DNA of 64,000 nucleotides from an uncultured Erythrobacter sp. (lineage in GTDB: Bacteria > Pseudomonadota > Alphaproteobacteria > Sphingomonadales > Sphingomonadaceae): positions 434,001 through 498,000 of the forward strand of contig CANMUS010000003.1 in assembly GCA_947501215.1 (NCBI GenBank), written 5' to 3'. Shown here one piece after another: positions 43,376-52,189 of this stretch. The translations under genes and the position numbers were made by a program. Positions within the stretch are counted from its first letter, which is position 1. Each line of letters opens with the position of its first letter. The notes below the pieces were generated by a model, which saw nothing but the letters and a program-made list of their open reading frames with translations, was not told the DNA's origin and made no database searches.

Positions 43376-43393
43376 AAACTTGAGGCTGCCCGA

Positions 43394-44089
43394 TCACTCG
43401 GGTGCGCCACCCGAACCTTCGGCTTCGGCTTCGCCGTTTTCCGGACGGGTTTCGAAGACCTTGTCCACGATCCCGAACTTCATGGCTTCCTCGGCTTCGA
43501 GGAAGGTATCGCGGTCCATCGCCTTCTCGATGTCGGACAGGCTTTGACCGGTGTATTTCACATAGAGGTCGTTCATCCGCTTGCGGATGCGCAGGATCTC
43601 GCGCGCCTGGATCTCGATATCGCTCGCCATGCCGCGCGCGCCGCCGGACGGCTGGTGGACCATGATGCGCGCATTGGGCAGCGCGATGCGCATGCCCGGC
43701 TCGCCCGCCGCCAGCAGGAAGCTGCCCATGGAGGCGGCCTGCCCGACGCAGACGGTCGAAACGCGCGGCTTGATGTACTGCATCGTGTCGTGGATGCCCA
43801 TGCCGGCCGTCACGACGCCGCCGGGCGAATTGATGTACATACTGATCGGCTTGGACGGGTTTTCGCTTTCGAGGAACAGGAGCTGGGCAATGATCAGCGA
43901 CGCCATGCCGTCCTCCACCTGGCCGGTGACGAAGACGATGCGCTCGCGCAGCAGGCGGCTGAAAATGTCGAAGCTGCGTTCGCCGCGGCTGGTCTGTTCT
44001 ACCACCACCGGGACAAGCGCGCCGGTTACGGGGTCGCGCGTGAACTGGCCCTGGGTGGAATAGGCATCGCTGCCGAACAGGTCGATCAT
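43394..44089 (-). CDS. clpP: ATP-dependent Clp protease proteolytic subunit
   Basis: 231 residues, slightly long for ClpP because of an acidic end ([15 protein letters not shown]). The catalytic triad is Ser120 in GQAASMGS, His145 in IMVHQPSGG and Asp in AMDRDTF (about residue 192). It forms the 14-mer chamber that degrades proteins delivered by ClpX or ClpA. Good ribosome site (GAGAGGAATTTTC) before the ATG. A heat-shock-like promoter element lies upstream. Confidence 0.97.
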   Translation of the reverse strand: MIDLFGSDAYSTQGQFTRDPVTGALVPVVVEQTSRGERSFDIFSRLLRERIVFVTGQVEDGMASLIIAQLLFLESENPSKPISMYINSPGGVVTAGMGIHDTMQYIKPRVSTVCVGQAASMGSFLLAAGEPGMRIALPNARIMVHQPSGGARGMASDIEIQAREILRIRKRMNDLYVKYTGQSLSDIEKAMDRDTFLEAEEAMKFGIVDKVFETRPENGEAEAEGSGGAPE

Positions 44090-44374
44090 GAAAATTCCTC
44101 TCGTCGGATCGGTTGAGCGCCTATGTCGCGAGTACCCCGGCGATGTTCAAGAGGCTTAACCTCTTTGCCGCCCAGATATGTCGCCGAACACCGAAATGCC
44201 GGTGGAAATCGGTTGCACGCTGCAATCCATGTAATTCGTCCGTCGCAATGTGCCGTTGACAGATGCGCCGGACTCATTTGTCGGATGCGATATCGCCATG
44301 GTCGATGGCGCGGTGGCCCTTTCGGTTACAAACGTAGACGAGGCTCCTCGAACCAGGTGGGGAGCCCCTAATCA
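44090..44374. other. Divergent intergenic region, clpP / TonB-receptor-like gene
   Basis: 285 bases between the clpP start and the start of the outer-membrane receptor gene. It holds the possible clpP promoter and, on the plus strand, TTGACA at 44256-44261 without a convincing -10. The ribosome site GGTGGGGAG precedes the downstream ATG. No RNA gene or ORF seen. Confidence 0.5.
44121..44151 (-). promoter_or_regulatory. Possible sigma-32 promoter of clpP
   Basis: On the minus strand CTTGAA (44151-44146), a 17-base spacer and CGACATAG (44128-44121), about 30 bases before the clpP start. The -35 is exact for heat-shock promoters, the -10 only partial. Tentative; also an AAGAGG-CTTAA-CCTCTT hairpin overlaps it (44150-44166). 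Confidence 0.3.
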
Positions 44375-46471
44375 ATGAATTACCGCCGCGACATATCGGT
44401 CGTTACCGTCTTGGCTGTACTGATGCTCGGTGTAATCCCGATGCCTGCGCTCGCCGCGGAGGACGATGCGAGCGAACCGGCCGGCGAAGGCGATCCACCC
44501 ACCGAAGGCGCGCAGGTTTTCGAACCGGCCTATTTCGAACGCTACGCCCCGCGCAACGCGCTCGATATGCTGGTCCAGGTCCCCGCTTTCGTCATCGACG
44601 ATGGCGACAACAATTCGCGCGGCCTCGGCCAGGCGACTGCCAATGTACTCGTCAATGGCGAGCGCTTCTCGAGCAAGTCCGACAGCGTGCGCGACCAATT
44701 GAGCCGCATCCCGGCAGGCGACGTCGTCCGGATCGAGATCGTCGACGGGACCACGCTCGACATTCCCGGCCTCAACGGCCAGGTCGCGAACGTCATCGTC
44801 AACAAAATCGGCGCGTCGGGGCAGTTCAGCTGGACCACCGGCTTTCGACCCTACAATACCGAGGCGCAGTTGCTCGGCGGCGAAGTGTCGCTGACTGGCA
44901 ATGCCGGTAAACTCGACTACACGGTCTCGCTCAGCAACGAGAACAACCGCTTCGGAACCGATGGCCCGATCACCGTGGTCGATGGCGCGGGCGATCTGAT
45001 CGAAACGCAGGACACCAAGTTCTCCGGCGGCGTCGACAATCCGACGCTGGCGACGAGCTTCACCTATACGTTCTCGCCCGACGTCATCGCCCATCTGAAC
45101 CTTCGCTACGGCGAAGATTTCTTCTTCGAGCGGATCACCGAATTCGCCGAGCCTGTCGCCGGCCCCGATCGCGATCGCCTGTTGCTCAACGACGAGGACG
45201 GACCCGAATACGAGATCGGCGGCGACATCGAATTCCCGCTTGGCCCAGGCAAGCTCAAGCTGATCGGGCTGGAACGCTTCGAACGCGACAATTTCCGCAG
45301 CGTACTGGTCGACAGCTTTTCCGATCGCTCGCCCGACACCGGATCGCGCTTCCGCCAGACCAATGCGGCGGGCGAGCGGATCGGACGCTTCGAATACGGC
45401 TGGAACATGTTCAAGGCCGATTGGCAGCTTTCCGGCGAAGCTGCCTTCAACCGGCTCGACCGGCGTTCCTCGATCGAAGTCCTGGAGGAGGATGGTGCAT
45501 TCGTCGGCATTCCTTTTCCTGCCGGCAATGGCGGCGTGACCGAGGATCGCTACGAGGGCATTCTCAGCTTCAGCAAGCAGCTTACGCCGAAGCTGTCGCT
45601 TCAGGCCACGGCGGGGGCGGAATATTCGAAGATCCAACAGACTGGCTCAGCCGCCAATTCGCGGGTGTTCAGGCGGCCCAAGGGTTCGCTCTCCCTCGCC
45701 TGGAAGCCGGCCAGCGATTTCGACATTTCGGTCGAGCTGCGGCGCCGTGTCGGCCAGCTCAGCTTCGGCAATTTCCTCGCCAGCATCAATCTCGACAACG
45801 ACAACGAGAACGGCGGCAACAACGAGCTGGTGCCCGACCAGAGCTGGAATCTGGAAGCCGAAATCAACCAGAGCTTCGGCGCCTGGGGCTCTGCAAAACT
45901 GCAGGTCCGCCAGGCGTGGTTCGAAGATTTCATCGACTATTTCCCGCTAGCGAGCGGCGGCGAGGCACGCGGAAATATCGGCGATGCCAAGCGGCTGCAC
46001 ATCGAGCTGTCCGGTACGGTGAAATTCGATCCGATCGGGTGGAAAGGCGCGCAGCTCAATTTCGCCGCCGTCCAGCGCTACATGGACATCGTCGATCCGT
46101 TTACCGGGGAAAACCGCGCATTCTCCAACGATCTCTACAACCGGCTGGAGGCCGATTTCCGCCACGACATCCCCAGCAGCGACTGGGCTTATGGCGCCAG
46201 CCTGTTCACCTTCAGCCCGGTCGAATATTCGCGCCGCTACGAAGAAGGGCGCTTCTGGGAGGGACCGACTTTCGTGGATGTCTTCGTGGAGCATAAGGAC
46301 ATCCTTGGGATGACCGGACGACTGCGGGTGGGCAACGTGCTGTCGGCGCGCAACAAGGGTTTCCGCACCGTCTTTGACGACTCGCGGCCCGACGGCGACG
46401 TGCTGTTCACCGAGACGCTGGACCGCCGCATCGGGCCGATCGTGCGCTTCACCTTGAGCGGGAATTTCTAA
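44375..46471 (+). CDS. TonB-dependent receptor-like outer-membrane protein
   Basis: 698 residues. Signal peptide (about 1-27, ending PALAAE), an N-terminal plug domain (about 50-150: RNALDMLVQVPAFVIDDGD, GLGQATANVLVNGERFSSKS, RIPAGDVVRIEIVDG) and a large barrel of alternating strands to the C-terminal Phe (FTLSGNF). The plug resembles that of TonB-dependent receptors from sphingomonads, but there is no clear TonB box, so uptake dependency is uncertain. Forty bases after it starts a periplasmic amidase gene, suggesting a shared nutrient. Confidence 0.85.
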   Translation: MNYRRDISVVTVLAVLMLGVIPMPALAAEDDASEPAGEGDPPTEGAQVFEPAYFERYAPRNALDMLVQVPAFVIDDGDNNSRGLGQATANVLVNGERFSSKSDSVRDQLSRIPAGDVVRIEIVDGTTLDIPGLNGQVANVIVNKIGASGQFSWTTGFRPYNTEAQLLGGEVSLTGNAGKLDYTVSLSNENNRFGTDGPITVVDGAGDLIETQDTKFSGGVDNPTLATSFTYTFSPDVIAHLNLRYGEDFFFERITEFAEPVAGPDRDRLLLNDEDGPEYEIGGDIEFPLGPGKLKLIGLERFERDNFRSVLVDSFSDRSPDTGSRFRQTNAAGERIGRFEYGWNMFKADWQLSGEAAFNRLDRRSSIEVLEEDGAFVGIPFPAGNGGVTEDRYEGILSFSKQLTPKLSLQATAGAEYSKIQQTGSAANSRVFRRPKGSLSLAWKPASDFDISVELRRRVGQLSFGNFLASINLDNDNENGGNNELVPDQSWNLEAEINQSFGAWGSAKLQVRQAWFEDFIDYFPLASGGEARGNIGDAKRLHIELSGTVKFDPIGWKGAQLNFAAVQRYMDIVDPFTGENRAFSNDLYNRLEADFRHDIPSSDWAYGASLFTFSPVEYSRRYEEGRFWEGPTFVDVFVEHKDILGMTGRLRVGNVLSARNKGFRTVFDDSRPDGDVLFTETLDRRIGPIVRFTLSGNF

Positions 46472-46511
46472 GCACGCTTGCATTGCGCTTCGGCGGTGGC
46501 AGGGTGGCGCG

Positions 46512-48077
46512 ATGAAGCATATCGCCCTGTCGTTCGCTCTCCTTGCAACCGCATCGCCGCTCGCAGCGCAGGAGGGGCAAGATGAACAGCCGACCGTGCG
46601 CTTGGAGATGCCCGGTCCACCACCCGGAGTGGAGGCTCCGCAGGACGAAGCGGAGCGGCGCACGCTCCTCTATGCCATTCGCGCTCGAAATCTCGATAAC
46701 GGGCCGAATGGGCTGAATTCGATCATCGCTTTTGCGCCCGACATCACAGCTCAGACCCGGGCGGCGCGAGCTCAGCCGACATTGCTCGCCGGTCGACCGG
46801 TGCTGGTGAAGGACAATATCGAAACACGCGAATTACCGACCTCCGCCGGTAGCCTTGCCTTGGCAGAGAGTATGACCGGACGCGATGCGCCGCTGATAGC
46901 ACGCCTGCGCGCAGCTGGCGGGGTCATGATGGGCAAGACCAACCTGTCCGAATGGGCGAATATCCGCGACGACAATTCCACCAGCGGCTGGAGCGCGGTG
47001 GGCGGCCTCACCCGCAATCCGCATGCGATCGATCGCAACACCTGCGGCTCATCCTCCGGCAGCGGCGCGGCGGTGGCGGCGCAATTCGCCTGGGCGGCCA
47101 TCGGTACGGAGACCGATGGGTCGATCACCTGCCCTGCCAGCGTCAACGGGATCGTGGGCTTCAAGCCCACGGTCGGCATGGTCAGCCGCACGCATGTCGT
47201 GCCGATCAGCCATTCGCAGGACACCGCGGGACCGATGGCGCGCAGCGTGTACGACGCGGCGCTGCTGCTCGAAGCCATCGCGGGCAGCGATCCTGCCGAT
47301 CCCGCCACCGCCGAAGCGGACGAGAGAAAGGTGCCGTTCTCGCAAGGACTGCGCGACGCTTCGCTCCAAGGCGTGCGGATCGGCGTGCTGGTAAACCAGA
47401 TCGGCAGCCGCGACGACGTGCGCGCGCTGTTCGAGCAGGCGCTGGACGACATGCGGCGCGCAGGGGCGGAACTGGTCGAGATCGAATACGATCCGCAGGG
47501 CGAAATGTTCGGCGCGGAACTGACCGTGCTGCTCTACGAATTGCGCACCGCCATGGACGCCTATCTCGCTTCGCGCCCGGGCACCGACGGCCCGCGCAGC
47601 CTTGCCGACCTTGTCGCTTTCAACGAGGCCAATGCCGATGCCGAGATGCGCTGGTTCGGGCAGTCGCTGTTCGAACGCGCGCTCGAAACGACGGATCAGG
47701 CGGCTTACGAGGAAGCCCGCGCTACGTCTCTACGTCTGGCGGGCGAGGAAGGGATCGACCGCCTGCTGCGGGAGAACAACGTCAGCCTGCTGGTCGTGCC
47801 GACACGCGGCCCGGCATGGGTCAGCGATCTCGTCAATGGCGACAATTTCAACGGCAGTATAGGCGCCGGCTCGCTTGCTGCCATAGCCGGCTATCCGCAC
47901 CTGACCGTGCCGATGGGCGCGGTCGAGCGGCTGCCGGTGGGAATCAGCTTCATGGGCGCCCAATGGCAGGACCACGCGGTACTCAAGGCCGGGGCCGCAT
48001 TCGAGCGGGCGCGCACCGCCGAAGTTCCGAAGCCGAATTTCCAGCTCTGGGAACCCGAAGCCCTGCCCGCGGACTGA
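46512..48077 (+). CDS. Secreted amidase-signature hydrolase
   Basis: 521 residues with a signal peptide (about 1-20, ending SPLAAQ). Amidase-signature residues: Lys100 in VLVKDNIET, cis-Ser180 in CGSSSGSG and nucleophile Ser204 in TETDGS, spacing 24 residues as in GatA. Family members hydrolyse diverse amides; the secreted form with the preceding outer-membrane receptor suggests breakdown of an imported amide or peptide in the periplasm. The next gene follows after six bases. Confidence 0.9.
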   Translation: MKHIALSFALLATASPLAAQEGQDEQPTVRLEMPGPPPGVEAPQDEAERRTLLYAIRARNLDNGPNGLNSIIAFAPDITAQTRAARAQPTLLAGRPVLVKDNIETRELPTSAGSLALAESMTGRDAPLIARLRAAGGVMMGKTNLSEWANIRDDNSTSGWSAVGGLTRNPHAIDRNTCGSSSGSGAAVAAQFAWAAIGTETDGSITCPASVNGIVGFKPTVGMVSRTHVVPISHSQDTAGPMARSVYDAALLLEAIAGSDPADPATAEADERKVPFSQGLRDASLQGVRIGVLVNQIGSRDDVRALFEQALDDMRRAGAELVEIEYDPQGEMFGAELTVLLYELRTAMDAYLASRPGTDGPRSLADLVAFNEANADAEMRWFGQSLFERALETTDQAAYEEARATSLRLAGEEGIDRLLRENNVSLLVVPTRGPAWVSDLVNGDNFNGSIGAGSLAAIAGYPHLTVPMGAVERLPVGISFMGAQWQDHAVLKAGAAFERARTAEVPKPNFQLWEPEALPAD

Positions 48078-48083
48078 TAGGCG

Positions 48084-49451
48084 ATGGAATACGAGCCGCG
48101 CATCTTCCTCTTCGTCGTCATGGGCCTGGGGCTGATGGCGGCGGTTTCGCTGGAGCGGTTTCTCGCCAGGTTCTGGCTCTCTCTTCCGATCGTCTATGTG
48201 GCTGCCGGGTTTGCGATCTTCTCGCTCCCGCTCGACCTGCCACGGATCAATCCAACCTATGACGGCTTCGACGCGGTTACGCTCGAATACACGACCGAGT
48301 TCATCGTGATCGCTTCGCTGATGGCGGCAGGGATCGCAATCGACCGGCCCGTCAGCTGGGCCAATTGGCGACAGGTGTGGCCTCTCCTATTGATCGCCAT
48401 GCCGCTAACGGTTGCCGCGGTTGCGTTGCTCGGCTGGTGGGCCATCGGGTTGACACCGGCCTCTGCCATTCTGCTCGGCGCAGCTCTCGCCCCTACCGAC
48501 CCCGTACTGGCGCGCAGTGTGCAGGTCGGTCCGCCCGGGGAGAACAAACGCCATGATGTCCGCTTCAGCTTGACCGTCGAGGCTGGCCTGAATGACGGAC
48601 TGGCCTTTCCCTTCACCTATCTGGCCATCGCCGCGGTCGGAATGGCGTCACTTGGCACGTGGACGCTGGAATGGGCGTGGTACGACCTGGGCTGGCGAAT
48701 ACTCGTGGGCTGCGCCGTAGGGTGGGCAGTAGGTCGGCTCGGCGCATGGTGGGTCTTCGAACGAGAAGCGGACGCGCCAATGAAGGACATCGAAGAAGAA
48801 ACCGAAAGCGCGGAACAACCGAAATACTCGACCAGCGAGGGATTGATCGTCCTGGGTACGCTACTGCTTGCCTATGGACTGGCGGAAATCTTTGCCGGTT
48901 ATGGCTTCCTTGCCGTATTCGTCGGCGCGGTCACTGCGCGCCAGCGGGAGAACCGCAGCCGCTACCACAAGATCAGCCACCATTTCATCGACCAGATCGA
49001 GCAGATCGTTCTAGTTGCCGTGCTGTTCGGTTTCGGGGCCATGCTGGCGAGTGGAGTGCTGCAGCCATTGACCTGGGCTGCCGCGCTGGTTGGCCTCGCA
49101 CTGATCTTCGTCATCCGGCCGCTATCGGGCTTGCTAGCGGAATGGCGCTCCGACCTGCCGATGATGGGCACCCTTGCGATCGCCTTCCTTGGCGTGCGGG
49201 GCATGGGCTCGATCTACTACCTCGCCTATGGTCAGAACCATGCGGAGTTCATCCAGATCGATTTGCTATGGGCTTGCGTCAGCTTCACCATTCTCGTCTC
49301 GATCCTGGTGCATGGCATCGTCTCCGGTCCGCTGATCTCGCATGCCGAGCGTCGCCGCGCGCACATCCATACCGGTACCGACGAGGAAATGCTCAGCCAC
49401 AGCCCCAACGGCAATCCGATCGCGGTCGAACTGCCCAACAAGCCCTGCTGA
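48084..49451 (+). CDS. Cation:proton antiporter (CPA1-type)
   Basis: 455 residues, about twelve membrane helices. The ion-binding region APTDPVLARSVQVGPPGENK is typical of NhaP/CPA1 antiporters (here TDP), and a long hydrophilic loop (FEREADAPMKDIEEETES) separates the halves, with a C-terminal polar tail of about 40 residues. It would exchange Na+ or K+ for H+ across the inner membrane. No regulatory TrkA-C domain. Six bases after the amidase gene, and followed by a terminator. Confidence 0.88.
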   Translation: MEYEPRIFLFVVMGLGLMAAVSLERFLARFWLSLPIVYVAAGFAIFSLPLDLPRINPTYDGFDAVTLEYTTEFIVIASLMAAGIAIDRPVSWANWRQVWPLLLIAMPLTVAAVALLGWWAIGLTPASAILLGAALAPTDPVLARSVQVGPPGENKRHDVRFSLTVEAGLNDGLAFPFTYLAIAAVGMASLGTWTLEWAWYDLGWRILVGCAVGWAVGRLGAWWVFEREADAPMKDIEEETESAEQPKYSTSEGLIVLGTLLLAYGLAEIFAGYGFLAVFVGAVTARQRENRSRYHKISHHFIDQIEQIVLVAVLFGFGAMLASGVLQPLTWAAALVGLALIFVIRPLSGLLAEWRSDLPMMGTLAIAFLGVRGMGSIYYLAYGQNHAEFIQIDLLWACVSFTILVSILVHGIVSGPLISHAERRRAHIHTGTDEEMLSHSPNGNPIAVELPNKPC

Positions 49452-49464
49452 CACCGCGCAAACA

Positions 49465-49496
49465 AAAGGGTGACCGGATTCGATCCGGCCGCCCTT
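49465..49496 (+). terminator. Terminator between antiporter and tig
   Basis: AAAGGGTGACCGGAT (49465-49479) pairs with ATCCGGCCGCCCTTT (49483-49497) around TCG, with one mismatched part. Placed 14 bases after the antiporter stop and 27 bases before the tig stop, so it could serve both convergent genes. Confidence 0.7.
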
Positions 49497-49522
49497 TGCG
49501 ATTCTGTATGCTACCGTAAGGC

Positions 49523-51118
49523 TTATTTCTTTGCAGCAGCCTTCTTCGCCGGTGCCTTCTTCGCGGCCAGCTTCTTGTCGGCAGCTTTCTTGGCCGGGGC
49601 CTTCTTGGCGGCGGGCTTCTTGTCGTCCGCCTTCTTCGCAGTGGCTTTCTTGGCCGGAGCCTTCTTCGCTGCAGGCTTTGTGTCGGTAGCCTTCTCGTCC
49701 GACTTGGCGTCGTCCTTCTTCGCGGCAGCCTTCTTCGCTGGGGCCTTCTTCTTGGCCGCAGCCTTCTTCTTGGGCTTCTCGTCGGTGGTGTCCTCGGCCT
49801 CGATTGCGGCTTCGAGTTCCTCGCGCGTCACTTCGCGGTCGGTGATCTCGGCTTTATCGAACAGGAAGTCGACGACCTTGTCTTCATAGAGCGGGGCGCG
49901 CAGCTGGGCGGCGGCCATCGGCTCGGTGCGGACATATTCCATGAACCGCTCGCGATCTTCCGCGCGGTACTGCTGGGCAGCCTGCTGGATCAGCATCTGC
50001 ATTTCGTTGGCGTTGACTTCCACGCCGTTCGCCTGGCCGATTTCCGACAGCAGCAGGCCGAGGCGCACGCGGCGTTCGGCGATCTTGCGGTAATCGTCCT
50101 TCTCGTCCTCGATTTCCTTCAGCATGGCTTCGGGATCTTCGGACTGCGCGGCTTCCTGCTGCAGCTGGGCCCAGATCTGGTCGAATTCCGCATCGACCAT
50201 ACCTTGCGGCACGGCGAAGTCGTGACCGGCAGCCAGCTTGTCGAGCAGCTGGCGCTTCATCTGAGTGCGGGTCAGGCCGGAGGTTTCCTGTTCCAGCTGG
50301 CCGCGGACCAGTTCCTTCAGCTTGTCGATGCTGTCGAGGCCCAGGTTCTTGGCGAACTCGTCGTCGACCTTGGTCTCGGTCGCGACCTTCACCTGCTGCA
50401 CGGTGACGTCGAACTCCGCTTCCTTGCCGGCGAGATGTTCTGCCGGATAGTCGTCCGGGAAAGTCACGGTGATGGTCTTCTCGTCGCCGGTCTTCACGCC
50501 AGTCAGCTGCTCTTCGAAGCCGGGGATGAACTGGCCCGAGCCGATCACCAGCGGGGTGTTCTCCGCCTTGCCGCCTTCGAATTCGGTGCCGTCCACGCGG
50601 CCCACGAAATCGATGATTAGCTGGTCGCCTTCGGCCGCCTTCTTGGTCTTGGCGGCGTCCTTGTAGCTCTTGTTCTGGTCGGCGATGTTCTGGACGGCTT
50701 CGTCGACCGCCTCGTCCTTCACCGGAACGGTCAGGCGCTCAAGCTCGAGATCCTTGATCTCGGGCGCGTCGATCTCGGGCAGGATTTCCAGTTCGACCGT
50801 GAGTTCGGCGTCCTTGCCTTCCTCGTAGCCTTCGCCGAATTCGACCTTGGGCTGCATGGCAGGGCGCAGCTTGTTGTCGGCCATCACCTTGTCGACCGAT
50901 TCGCGGATCATGTCGTTGACCGCCTGCGCGTGAAGCTGTTCGCCATGCATTTTGCGCACGAGGTTCGCTGGCACCTTGCCGGGGCGGAAACCGGGCATGC
51001 GGACCTGCGGGGCGATCTTCTTCACTTCGCTGCCGACGCGCTCGTCGATGTCCTTTGCCGGGATGGTGACGGCATAGGCGCGCTTCAGGCCTTCATTGGC
51101 GGTTTCTTTGATCTGCAT
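49523..51118 (-). CDS. tig: Trigger factor with histone-like Lys/Ala tail
   Basis: 531 residues from the ATG giving MQIKETANEGL; upstream in-frame codons overlap the tRNA and are noncoding. Ribosome-binding N domain (about 1-145) with FRPGKVP, the FKBP-like PPIase domain (about 155-245: GDQLIIDFVGRVDGTEFEGG), and the C-terminal chaperone arms to about 440. It binds nascent chains at the ribosome exit. Unusual are the last 90 residues: Lys/Ala/Pro-rich with four APAKK units, like histone H1 or AlgP tails, and absent from standard trigger factor (about 430 residues). The same base composition and frame continue, so it is not a separate gene. Confidence 0.95.
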   Translation of the reverse strand: MQIKETANEGLKRAYAVTIPAKDIDERVGSEVKKIAPQVRMPGFRPGKVPANLVRKMHGEQLHAQAVNDMIRESVDKVMADNKLRPAMQPKVEFGEGYEEGKDAELTVELEILPEIDAPEIKDLELERLTVPVKDEAVDEAVQNIADQNKSYKDAAKTKKAAEGDQLIIDFVGRVDGTEFEGGKAENTPLVIGSGQFIPGFEEQLTGVKTGDEKTITVTFPDDYPAEHLAGKEAEFDVTVQQVKVATETKVDDEFAKNLGLDSIDKLKELVRGQLEQETSGLTRTQMKRQLLDKLAAGHDFAVPQGMVDAEFDQIWAQLQQEAAQSEDPEAMLKEIEDEKDDYRKIAERRVRLGLLLSEIGQANGVEVNANEMQMLIQQAAQQYRAEDRERFMEYVRTEPMAAAQLRAPLYEDKVVDFLFDKAEITDREVTREELEAAIEAEDTTDEKPKKKAAAKKKAPAKKAAAKKDDAKSDEKATDTKPAAKKAPAKKATAKKADDKKPAAKKAPAKKAADKKLAAKKAPAKKAAAKK

Positions 51119-51181
51119 GGTTGAAACTCGTGACTTTCGAAAATGCGATAGTGATGACGGGGCTTCACGCCGGGGCGGCAC

Positions 51182-51266
51182 TGGTGCGGGCGAAGGGACT
51201 CGAACCCCCACATCTTTCGATACTGGTACCTAAAACCAGCGCGTCTACCAGTTCCGCCACGCCCGC
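51182..51266 (-). tRNA. tRNA-Leu (anticodon UAG)
   Basis: Minus strand, 85 bases with the encoded CCA (51182-51184). Acceptor GCGGGCG/CGCCCGC, anticodon loop TTTAGGT giving UAG (reads CUA/CUN), a long variable arm as expected for Leu, and T-arm GGTTCGAGTCC. Type II layout. It lies 63 bases upstream of tig on the same strand. Confidence 0.97.
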
Positions 51267-51415
51267 TAACCCGAACGATGCCGCGCGAAGGGGCGGGCCC
51301 TCCACGTGTAGGCGCGTGCCTCTAGAGCGATGCGACGACAAGCGCAAGCGTGGCGACGGATGGGGGAACGCGGAGCGGCGGCGAGCCGTTGTTGGAAGCG
51401 AAAGGAGCCATCCCC

Positions 51416-51673
51416 ATGGCCGACTACGAAACACCCCATGTACCGCCGACGACACCCCCGGTCGTCAATCCTGACGTGAAGCCGAAACCATCTGCCGAGA
51501 TGGAGGCAGACGGCGAAGCGGAAGGCGAAACACTCGACCATCGCGATACGCCTGACGAAATCGATATCGAACCCGAAAAAGCGCTCGAGCCTGCCATGGA
51601 CGGCGGGCGCGACGGCAAGGGCGAGCAGGGGCTGGATGTCTCGCGCTCGGAAACCCTGCTCCCGCCGGATTGA
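51416..51673 (+). CDS. Small acidic disordered protein A
   Basis: 85 residues from an ATG with AAGGAG ten bases upstream (a longer reading from 51350 has no ribosome site). Composition is dominated by Pro, Glu, Asp and Gly (PTTPPVVNPDVKPKP, EADGEAEGET); predicted disordered, no hydrophobic segment or domain. Followed after 12 bases by another protein of the same type. No function known. Confidence 0.65.
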   Translation: MADYETPHVPPTTPPVVNPDVKPKPSAEMEADGEAEGETLDHRDTPDEIDIEPEKALEPAMDGGRDGKGEQGLDVSRSETLLPPD

Positions 51674-51685
51674 AGGAGACCGACA

Positions 51686-51865
51686 ATGGCAACGCAACCC
51701 GACCCCTCGCCCGACACGATTGATCCCGGTGCGCCGCAGGAGATGCCGCCCGACAGCCCGCCGAACGAGGCTCCGATGGAAGAGCCACCGGGTGTCGAGC
51801 CGGTTTCGCCCGATTACGATAACCCCGGTCGCGGACCGATCGAAACGCCTCCTCCGCCCGATTGA
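51686..51865 (+). CDS. Small proline-rich disordered protein B
   Basis: 59 residues, ATG preceded by GAAGGAGACC. About a third Pro, with Asp and Glu (PDSPPNEAPMEEPPG, ending ETPPPPD). The same kind of sequence and spacing as the protein before it suggests a two-gene unit. Too short and low-complexity for family assignment; a stress or cell-envelope role is only a guess. Confidence 0.6.
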   Translation: MATQPDPSPDTIDPGAPQEMPPDSPPNEAPMEEPPGVEPVSPDYDNPGRGPIETPPPPD

Positions 51866-51904
51866 TCTTGCGGGTCGGCGCGGGGCGCATTATCGGCGCG
51901 CGTC

Positions 51905-52189
51905 ATGAGCGACGATACGACAAACGACACCCCGCCCGACCGCCTCTCGGTCAATCCGAAAAGCGAATATTTCAGCACCGAAGTGCTGCAGCGCGGCGTC
52001 GGCATCCGGTTCAAGGGCAAGCAGCGCACCGACATCGAGGAATATTCGATCTCGGAAGGTTGGGTACGCGTTCAGGCCGGCAAAACGATGGATCGCAAGG
52101 GCAATCCGCTCACCCTCAAGCTCAACGGCCCGGTCGAAGCCTGGTACGAGGACCTCGGCGAGGACGCACCGGTCGCAAAGGCCGGTTGA
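51905..52189 (+). CDS. DUF3297-family protein
   Basis: 94 residues. The segment PPDRLSVNPKSEYFSTEVLQ and GWVRVQAGKTMDRKGNPL are characteristic of DUF3297, a small cytoplasmic family of Proteobacteria without known function. Starts 39 bases after the previous gene; ends directly before the stop of the convergent CHAP gene. Confidence 0.85.
   Translation: MSDDTTNDTPPDRLSVNPKSEYFSTEVLQRGVGIRFKGKQRTDIEEYSISEGWVRVQAGKTMDRKGNPLTLKLNGPVEAWYEDLGEDAPVAKAG

Noticed and set aside
43205-43393. Small RNA between clpP and clpX
   Set aside because: Only one palindrome is present, with no promoter or T-run on either strand to define a transcript.
49524-49770. Tandem GCCTTCTTSGCSGGGGCC-type repeats resembling a repeat array
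   Set aside because: The units are irregular and lie in frame in tig, coding for the Lys/Ala tail; there are no spacers of equal length, so this is not CRISPR or a VNTR outside coding sequence.
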